DNA from: Caballeronia sp. BR00000012568055
Lineage (GTDB): Bacteria; Pseudomonadota; Gammaproteobacteria; Burkholderiales; Burkholderiaceae
DNA: 64,000 bases
Direction: 5' to 3'
Assembly: GCF_029439455.1 (NCBI RefSeq)
Contig: NZ_JAQFVG010000075.1
Location: 1 to 64,000, forward strand
The position numbers and the translations under genes were made by a program. The notes beneath the pieces were generated by a model. It worked only from the letters and a program-made list of their open reading frames with translations. It did not search any database and was not told the origin of the DNA. Positions 58,214-64,000 of the stretch are shown one piece after another; the first letter of the stretch is position 1; the number at the start of each line of letters is the position of its first letter.

Positions 58214-59032
58214 ATGCCGCCTTCCGTATTCATCGTTTCCGACGGGACCGGGATCACTGCCGAAACCTTCGCGCATTCGATCCTCGCTCAGTTCGACCAA
58301 AAGTTCCGGCTCGTGCGCGTGCCCTTCGTCGATTCCATCGACAAGGCTTATGCGACGGTCGAGAAGATCAACGAAGCCGTCGCGCTCGATGGGCGACGAC
58401 CGATCGTGTTCACCACGCTGGTGGACAGCGCATCGAACGAAGTGGTCAAGGGGTGCAATGCGCTCGTGCTGGATATGTTCCAGACCTTCATCGAGCCGCT
58501 TGAGCATGAGTTGGAGATCAAATCCACGCACGCGATGGGCCGCGTTCACCAGAACGCCGACACCGAGGAATACAAGAACCGGATCGAGGCGATCAACTTC
58601 TCGCTCGCGCACGACGACGGCCAGTCGAATCGGAATCTGGCGGACGCGGATGTGATTCTGGTAGGCGTATCGCGTAGCGGCAAAACGCCGACCAGCCTTT
58701 ATCTGGCGATGCAGTACGGCGTGAAAGCCGCCAACTATCCGCTGATTCCGGAAGACTTCGAACGCGGCAAGCTGCCTACGCCCTTGCTTGAGCATCGGGA
58801 AAAGATGTTCGGTTTATCGATCGATCCGCAGCGTCTGTCGGAGATTCGCAATGAACGGCGGCCCGGCAGCAAGTACGCGGCGCTGGAAAATTGCCGCTAC
58901 GAGATCAACGAAGCCGAACAGATGATGAAGCGCGAAGGCGTCAAGTGGCTGTCTTCGACACACAAGTCCATCGAAGAAATCGCCACGACGATTCTGCAAG
59001 AGGTGAAGCCGGAGCGGCCTTCCTACTACTGA
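58214..59032 (+). CDS. ppsR: PEP synthase regulatory protein (bifunctional kinase/phosphorylase)
   Basis: This 272-residue DUF299 protein phosphorylates a Thr on PpsA with ADP and reverses it with phosphate, tuning PEP synthesis. MPPSVFIVSDGTGITAETFAHSIL is the family start and the P-loop is G151-V-S-R-S-G-K-T (GVSRSGKTPTSLYLAMQYG). RNERRPGSKYAALENCRYEINEAEQMMKREG is the conserved C-terminal part. Its divergence from ppsA confirms the pairing. Confidence 0.95.
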   Translation: MPPSVFIVSDGTGITAETFAHSILAQFDQKFRLVRVPFVDSIDKAYATVEKINEAVALDGRRPIVFTTLVDSASNEVVKGCNALVLDMFQTFIEPLEHELEIKSTHAMGRVHQNADTEEYKNRIEAINFSLAHDDGQSNRNLADADVILVGVSRSGKTPTSLYLAMQYGVKAANYPLIPEDFERGKLPTPLLEHREKMFGLSIDPQRLSEIRNERRPGSKYAALENCRYEINEAEQMMKREGVKWLSSTHKSIEEIATTILQEVKPERPSYY

Positions 59033-59036
59033 GCGT

Positions 59037-59816
59037 TTATCGACGCTGCTGGCGGCACTGCTCGAACAGACAGATCGCCGCCGCAGCTGCCACATTGAGC
59101 GATTCCATACCGCCCGGCTGCGGAATCGTCACGCGATACGTCACGGCATCGCGCCATATCTGCGATACGCCCGCGCCTTCATTGCCGAAGACCCACGCCA
59201 GCGCGCCTGAAAGATCGCAGTCGTAAATCGCGGTCGCGCCGTGCGAATCGGTGATGGTGACGGGCGCGTCGAGTCGCGCGATCAAACCATCCGCTTCGAC
59301 GTCCTCGAAAATATCGAGCAGAAAATGTGCGCCCATTCCGGAACGCAGCACTTTCGATGACCACGCGTAAGCCGTCCCCGGCGCGCAGAACACGCGCTTG
59401 ATGCCCGCCGCCGCCGCGCTGCGCAGAATCGAACCGACGTTGCCCGCGTCCTGAACGCCGTCGAGAATCACGCAGGTTTCGGTGATGCGCTCGGGCATCC
59501 GCGAATCGATCTTCTCGACCAGCAGCAACATGCCGACGCCATGCACGACGCTCGATAGCTGCCCGAACAACGCATCCGGCAACACGACCACGCGCTTCTC
59601 TTCGATCCGCCCGACAATCGCGCGCGCTTCCTCATGCGTCAGCGCGCCTTCGGTGACCACGCATGTTTCCGGCTGACCGGCTGTATCCAGATAAGCGGCG
59701 GCGAGATGCAGCCCTTCGAGCAGCGCATGCCCGCTGCGACGCTGCTGCGCCGTCGAGCCGGCCAGCGCCTTCAGGCGCTTGTAGAGCGGGTTGTCCCGCG
59801 AGGTGATCGGTTTCAC
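59037..59816 (-). CDS. TrmH-family RNA methyltransferase
   Basis: This 259-residue SPOUT methyltransferase has an N-terminal substrate-binding domain (ITSRDNPLYKRLKALAGSTAQQRRSGHALLEGLHL) and a C-terminal knot. The knot has the motifs VILDGVQDAGNVGSILRSAAAAGI, WVFGNEGAGVS and VTIPQPGGMESLNVAAAAAI. It likely 2'-O-methylates a ribose in rRNA or tRNA; the exact site cannot be read from the sequence. It lies six bases after rnhB in the same direction. Confidence 0.88.
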   Translation of the reverse strand: MKPITSRDNPLYKRLKALAGSTAQQRRSGHALLEGLHLAAAYLDTAGQPETCVVTEGALTHEEARAIVGRIEEKRVVVLPDALFGQLSSVVHGVGMLLLVEKIDSRMPERITETCVILDGVQDAGNVGSILRSAAAAGIKRVFCAPGTAYAWSSKVLRSGMGAHFLLDIFEDVEADGLIARLDAPVTITDSHGATAIYDCDLSGALAWVFGNEGAGVSQIWRDAVTYRVTIPQPGGMESLNVAAAAAICLFEQCRQQRR

Positions 59817-59822
59817 GTTTGA

Positions 59823-60533
59823 CTAGAAAGCGAGCGCGTCGGGATCGTCTTCGACCGACGAAGCCGCCTGAATGACTTCCGGCGCGATGACCGGCAACAC
59901 CGAGCCGAAGAACAGCGCGTGCGCCTCGCGCACCGGCGCAAACGACCGCCGATGATGCTCGCACGGCCCATGCTGCTTGAGCGCCTTCAGATGTTGCGGC
60001 GTACCGTAGCCCGAATGCGTGGCAAAGCCGTACATCGGAAAGGATTCGTGCAGTTCGACCAGCATGCGGTCGCGCGTGACCTTGGCGAGAATCGACGCCG
60101 CCGAAATCTGCTTGATCAGCGCGTCGCCGCCGATGACGGCTTCGCTGCGAATCGACAGTGTCGGGCAGCGATTGCCGTCCACTTTCACCAGCGTCGGCGC
60201 GACGGACAAACCTTCGACCGCGCGCTTCATCGCCAACATCGACGCGTGCAGGATATTGATCGTGTCGATCTCTTCGACACTCGCCGATGCAATGCAAAAC
60301 GCCAGCGCCCGATCGACGATCTTTTCGTACAACTCCTCGCGCCGCTTCGCGCTCAGTGCCTTTGAGTCGTCGAGACCGTTGATGCGCGGCTTGGCCGGAT
60401 CGAAGATCACGGCTGCGGCGACTACCGGACCCGCCAGCGGACCGCGCCCCGCTTCATCGACACCGCAGATGATGTCGAACGGCGAACTGAAGTCCAGTCC
60501 GCACTGAGCCGAGTTTTTCGCCGTCGATGCCAT
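59823..60533 (-). CDS. rnhB: Ribonuclease HII
   Basis: This 236-residue nuclease cuts RNA in DNA:RNA hybrids. The active-site D-E in [21 protein letters not shown] (Asp26, Glu27) and the downstream catalytic Asp (VDGNRCPT) and Asp in the KVTRDRML region are present. [27 protein letters not shown] is the RNase HII landmark. Its start overlaps the lpxB stop by one base. Confidence 0.95.
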   Translation of the reverse strand: MASTAKNSAQCGLDFSSPFDIICGVDEAGRGPLAGPVVAAAVIFDPAKPRINGLDDSKALSAKRREELYEKIVDRALAFCIASASVEEIDTINILHASMLAMKRAVEGLSVAPTLVKVDGNRCPTLSIRSEAVIGGDALIKQISAASILAKVTRDRMLVELHESFPMYGFATHSGYGTPQHLKALKQHGPCEHHRRSFAPVREAHALFFGSVLPVIAPEVIQAASSVEDDPDALAF

Positions 60534-61699
60534 CAGCGCGGCCTCCGCGTGTCGAGCACCCGCGCCACGGCTTCCGCCGCCTTCTGCGACGTGTTCTGAC
60601 GCAGCGCGATATGCATGTCGGTGAAGATCTCCGTCAGCGTACGGCGGTTGGCGTCGTCGTTCAACTGTTGCAGCGTGGCGTCGGCGAGCGCTTCGGGCGT
60701 GGCGAAATGCTGAAGAATTTCCGGCACGACAAAGCGGCCCGCGAGAATGTTCGGCAGACCCACGTACGGCAGATAGCCCTGCCGTTTCATGATCTGGCCC
60801 GTCAGCCAGGGCACCTTGTACGAGATGACCATCGGCTTCTTGAGCAGCGCGGCTTCCAGCGTGACCGTGCCGCTTTTGACGAGAATCGCGTCGGCGGCGG
60901 TCATGGCGGTTTGCGCGCGGCCATCGGTGATGGTCAGCGAGAGATTCGGATGCGCGTCCACCAGCGGTTGCAGCAGCGTGCGCAACGCGGCGTTGGCAGC
61001 AGGCATCAGAAAACGCACCGTCGGCTCACGCCGCTGCATGATTTCCATCGCGTCGAAGAAGGTCGGGCCGATCAGTTCGATTTCCGAACGACGGCTGCCC
61101 GGCAGCACGGCGATCACCGGTCCACCTTCCGCGATGCCGAGTTCACGCCGCGCGCCGTTCGTATCCGGCTCCAGCGGAATTTCATCGGCGAGTGGATGGC
61201 CGACGTAACTCGCCGCCACGCCCGCTTTTTCGAGAATCGCCGTTTCGAACGGGAACACGCACAGCATGTGATCCACGGCCTTGGCGATCTTCTTGATACG
61301 CCCGCCGCGCCACGCCCAGATCGAAGGACACACGAAATGCACCGTCGGAATGCCCGCTTCGCGCAGCGGCTGCTCAAGCCCGAAGTTGAAATCGGGCGCG
61401 TCCACGCCGACGAACACCGAAGGCGGTTCCGCCAGCAATTGCCGCTTGATTTCGTTGCGGATGCCGAGAATTTCGGGAATATGCTTCAGCGCTTCGACAT
61501 AGCCGCGCACGGACAGCTTGTCCATCGGCCAGTGGGCTTCGAAGCCCGCAGCCTTCATGCGCGGCCCGCCAATGCCGCTATAACGCGTGCCTTCGGGCAA
61601 CACTTTGTGAAGACCGTCGAGCATCGAGGCCGCGAGCAGGTCGCCAGAAGGCTCGCCCGCGACCATTGCGACGCGCGGCGGAAGTGTAGTCAGCGTCAT
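60533..61699 (-). CDS. lpxB: Lipid-A-disaccharide synthase
   Basis: This 388-residue GT19 glycosyltransferase joins UDP-2,3-diacylglucosamine with lipid X. The start [16 protein letters not shown], the [28 protein letters not shown] block and [12 protein letters not shown] are diagnostic. It ends four bases inside the rnhB start. It belongs to the conserved lpxD-fabZ-lpxA-lpxB-rnhB operon of lipid A biosynthesis. Confidence 0.95.
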   Translation of the reverse strand: MTLTTLPPRVAMVAGEPSGDLLAASMLDGLHKVLPEGTRYSGIGGPRMKAAGFEAHWPMDKLSVRGYVEALKHIPEILGIRNEIKRQLLAEPPSVFVGVDAPDFNFGLEQPLREAGIPTVHFVCPSIWAWRGGRIKKIAKAVDHMLCVFPFETAILEKAGVAASYVGHPLADEIPLEPDTNGARRELGIAEGGPVIAVLPGSRRSEIELIGPTFFDAMEIMQRREPTVRFLMPAANAALRTLLQPLVDAHPNLSLTITDGRAQTAMTAADAILVKSGTVTLEAALLKKPMVISYKVPWLTGQIMKRQGYLPYVGLPNILAGRFVVPEILQHFATPEALADATLQQLNDDANRRTLTEIFTDMHIALRQNTSQKAAEAVARVLDTRRPR

Positions 61700-61710
61700 C
61701 GTGCGGCGTG

Positions 61711-62499
61711 TCAGCGAATGATGCCGCGCTGCGATTGGGCGATAAAGTCGGTGAACGCCTTGACGGGTGCATCGCCGTCGCCGCCTGCCGCGCCCAGATC
61801 CTTGAGCTGCACCTTCGCTTCTTCGAGCGACAAACCGCTCTTGTAGACGATGCGATACGCCTGACGCAGCGCCGAAATCGCATCCGGCGAAAAGCCGCGC
61901 CGACGCAATCCTTCGACGTTGATGCCGTGCGGCTCTGCCTTGTTGCCTGCGGCGATCACGAACGGCGGCACGTCCTGAACCAGCGCGGACGCGCCGCCCA
62001 GCATCGAATGCGCGCCGATCCGCACGAACTGATGCACGCCCGACATGCCGCCAACGATCGCGTGATCGCCGACCGTCACGTGCCCGGCCAGTTGCGCATT
62101 GCTCGACATGATGACGTTGTTGCCCAGCCGGCAGTCATGGCCGACGTGCACGTACGCCATGATCCAGCAGTCATCGCCAATCGACGTCAGACCCTGATCC
62201 TGCACCGTGCCCGTATGCAGCGTGGTGAATTCGCGAATGGTGTTTCTATCGCCGATGGTGAGACGCGTCGGCTCGTCGCGATACTTCATGTCCTGCGGCC
62301 GTCCGCCGATCGACGCGTAATGGCCGATACGGTTCTCGCGTCCGATGGTCGTATGACCTTCGATCACGCTATGCGAACCAACGGTCGTATCCGCGCCGAC
62401 GACAACGTGCGCACCGATAACCGCGTACGGTCCGATCTCGACGGATTCGTCGAGCTGCGCGCCCGGCTCGATGATCGCGGTGGGGTGAATCTTGCTCAT
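61711..62499 (-). CDS. lpxA: UDP-N-acetylglucosamine acyltransferase
   Basis: This 262-residue left-handed beta-helix enzyme adds the 3-hydroxyacyl chain to UDP-GlcNAc in the first step of lipid A synthesis. Hexapeptide repeats run from [29 protein letters not shown], the catalytic His is in [13 protein letters not shown] (~125), and the C-terminal helical part ([21 protein letters not shown]) is typical. It lies eleven bases before lpxB. Confidence 0.96.
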   Translation of the reverse strand: MSKIHPTAIIEPGAQLDESVEIGPYAVIGAHVVVGADTTVGSHSVIEGHTTIGRENRIGHYASIGGRPQDMKYRDEPTRLTIGDRNTIREFTTLHTGTVQDQGLTSIGDDCWIMAYVHVGHDCRLGNNVIMSSNAQLAGHVTVGDHAIVGGMSGVHQFVRIGAHSMLGGASALVQDVPPFVIAAGNKAEPHGINVEGLRRRGFSPDAISALRQAYRIVYKSGLSLEEAKVQLKDLGAAGGDGDAPVKAFTDFIAQSQRGIIR

Positions 62500-62566
62500 G
62501 CGGCCTCGCCTCTGCTTGTTCGTGCTACTCGTTACGATGAACGCGGTTTTCTGAACACGAACGTGT

Positions 62567-63031
62567 TCAGGCAGCCGTGTTCTTCACGGTACACATGAGT
62601 TCGGCTTCGCAGGCCACTACGCCATCGACTTCGGCGCGCGCCTTGAACTTCCAGATGCCTCGCATGTACCGCTCGAAATCCACATTGAGGATCAACTGGT
62701 CGCCCGGTTCCACCACCCGCTTGAAACGCGCTCCGTCGATACCGACGAAGTAGTACAGCGTGGTGCTCGGATCGTGCGGCTCGGGTTCTTCGGCAAAGGT
62801 CAGAAGCGCCGCGGTCTGCGCGAGCGCTTCGAGAATCAGCACGCCCGGCATGACCGGGCGCGTCGGAAAGTGACCCTGGAAGAACGGCTCGTTGATCGTC
62901 ACGTTCTTCAGCGCTTTGATGCTCTTGTGCGGCTCGAGTTCGAGCACGCGGTCCACGAGCAGGATCGGATACCGATGCGGCAGCAGCGTGAGGATCTTGT
63001 GAATGTCGAGATTGATTTTTTCTGTGCTCAT
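62567..63031 (-). CDS. fabZ: 3-hydroxyacyl-ACP dehydratase FabZ
   Basis: This 154-residue hot-dog-fold enzyme dehydrates 3-hydroxyacyl-ACP in fatty acid synthesis. The catalytic His54 and Glu68 sit in [40 protein letters not shown] is the family start. It is placed between lpxD and lpxA as usual, linking acyl supply with lipid A synthesis. Confidence 0.96.
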   Translation of the reverse strand: MSTEKINLDIHKILTLLPHRYPILLVDRVLELEPHKSIKALKNVTINEPFFQGHFPTRPVMPGVLILEALAQTAALLTFAEEPEPHDPSTTLYYFVGIDGARFKRVVEPGDQLILNVDFERYMRGIWKFKARAEVDGVVACEAELMCTVKNTAA

Positions 63032-63136
63032 GGTCGTTCTGCTCGCGCGCGCTTCTGGCGCGGAAATTGAACGGCGGGCGCTGCTCGTTTGCGCGCCCGC
63101 CTTGGGAAACTGTTATTCGACGCCGCGGTTTCGGAC

Positions 63137-64000
63137 TTACTCGTCCTTGCCTGCGCCATCGCGCTCGCTCAAAGCCGTCTCCAGCGCCTTAATGCGGTCG
63201 CGTAATTTATCGAGATTGCGATACAGCGCGGCGCTGCGATTCCAGTCGCCGTGCGGCATGGTCGGGAACGCGCTGGTGTACATGCCGGGCTTGGTCAGCG
63301 ACTTCGATACGCCCGACTGCGCGGTCACGATCACATAGTCTGCCAGCGTCACGTGACCGGCGATACCCACCGCCCCGCCGATCATGCAATGCTTGCCGAT
63401 ACTGGTGCTGCCCGCGATGCCCGCGCACCCGGCGATCACCGTGTACGCGCCGATGCGGCAGTTGTGCCCGATCTGCACGAGATTGTCGATCTTCACGCTT
63501 TCTTCGATGACGGTATCCGCCATCGCGCCGCGATCGATCGTGGTGTTCGCGCCGATCTCCACGTCCTCGGCAATATCCACTGCGCCGACCTGCGGAATCT
63601 TCACCCACGAACCCGTGCGCGCCTCGCCTTCGCCGACGAAATCCGGCGCGAAGCCGAAACCGTCCGCGCCGATCACCGCGCCCGCATGCACGATCACGCG
63701 CGCGCCGAGCTTGCAGCCGTGATAAATCGTGACGTTCGGATACAGATGCACGTCGCCGCCAAGCTTCACGCCACGGCCAACCGACACGCCCGCGTCCAGC
63801 TTGACGCGTTCGCCGATCACCGCGCCCGCTTCCACCGTCACGTGCGGCCCGATCACCGCGCTCGCCGCGACTTTCGCAGCCGGATCGACATATGCGCTCG
63901 GATGCACGCCGGGCGTGGCTTTCGGCGTCGCCAGATCGATGAAAGCCTTCGCCACGCGCGCGAAGTAAGCGTAAGGATTCGGCGTGACGATGAAGTTACT
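63137..64000 (-). CDS. lpxD: UDP-3-O-(3-hydroxymyristoyl)glucosamine N-acyltransferase (5' end off window)
   Basis: The window holds the last 287 residues; the frame is open to the right edge, and the first residues ([19 protein letters not shown]) are internal LpxD sequence. It is a left-handed beta-helix acyltransferase that N-acylates the glucosamine in lipid A. Hexapeptide repeats run through ~230 residues (e.g. [23 protein letters not shown]), and the catalytic His is in [14 protein letters not shown]. The C-terminal helix ([19 protein letters not shown]) is normal. It is upstream of fabZ, as in other genomes. Confidence 0.95.
   Translation of the reverse strand, partial: SNFIVTPNPYAYFARVAKAFIDLATPKATPGVHPSAYVDPAAKVAASAVIGPHVTVEAGAVIGERVKLDAGVSVGRGVKLGGDVHLYPNVTIYHGCKLGARVIVHAGAVIGADGFGFAPDFVGEGEARTGSWVKIPQVGAVDIAEDVEIGANTTIDRGAMADTVIEESVKIDNLVQIGHNCRIGAYTVIAGCAGIAGSTSIGKHCMIGGAVGIAGHVTLADYVIVTAQSGVSKSLTKPGMYTSAFPTMPHGDWNRSAALYRNLDKLRDRIKALETALSERDGAGKDE

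Overview
The window is high-GC chromosomal DNA whose gene content and order point to a betaproteobacterium of the Burkholderia / Paraburkholderia / Caballeronia group. The main reasons are the lpxD-fabZ-lpxA-lpxB-rnhB-trmH-ppsR/ppsA block, the smpB-ratA-rnfH-guaB-guaA neighbourhood, and the membrane-bound urate oxidase PuuD inside a purine-catabolism cluster. This assignment rests on gene order and protein features read by eye; no database search was run.

Layout. (1) Positions 1-6.9 kb are the end of a prophage. They hold a tightly packed tail-fibre / receptor-recognition locus (fibre proteins, a LamG-type protein with a duplicated domain, a spike base protein, a head-spike-type fibre protein, a tiny lipoprotein), followed by an opposite-strand gene that sits behind a near-perfect LexA box. 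(2) An initiator tRNA-fMet gene at 7.3 kb marks the change to core chromosome and is a plausible prophage attachment site. (3) Positions 7.5-20.6 kb carry a copper-handling trio (DUF2946, CopC, PCu(A)C), penicillin-binding protein 1A, a ribbon-helix-helix-like protein, PspA with a TPR / Gly-rich membrane protein, GlgX, a DUF2252 protein, MscL, an unknown protein and dodecin. (4) Positions 20.6-38.5 kb are a nearly complete purine-catabolism region: a BMP-type nucleoside ABC importer, a LysR regulator, 8-oxoguanine deaminase, HIU hydrolase, PuuD, ureidoglycolate lyase, allantoicase, OHCU decarboxylase, PuuE-type allantoinase, an Asp/Glu/hydantoin racemase, an NCS1 permease and a GntR regulator. 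Together these can take urate to glyoxylate plus urea. A threonine aldolase and a YecA/SEC-C protein are interposed.

(5) Positions 38.7-46.6 kb hold LD-carboxypeptidase, TadA, a DUF1992 protein and a six-gene ddp-like operon (D-Ala-D-Ala dipeptidase plus a peptide ABC importer). With LdcA and PBP1A these form a peptidoglycan synthesis and recycling theme. (6) Positions 46.7-53.8 kb hold a frame-broken 2'-5' RNA ligase, guaA, a membrane protein with a perfect eight-residue repeat tail, guaB, a DMT transporter, rnfH, ratA and smpB. (7) Positions 53.8-64 kb hold an SPFH/NfeD pair, ppsA with its divergent regulator ppsR, an rRNA/tRNA methyltransferase, RNase HII and the lipid A genes lpxB, lpxA, fabZ and lpxD; lpxD runs off the right edge.

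Most worth a second look: the SOS-controlled prophage gene with an AT-hook-like motif; the 4-bp tandem-repeat frameshift in the RNA ligase gene; the octapeptide-repeat membrane protein lodged between guaB and guaA; the PmrA/QseB-like TTAAG-N6-TTAAG box before pspA; the paired GntR operator candidates; and a 40-codon ORF downstream of glgX.
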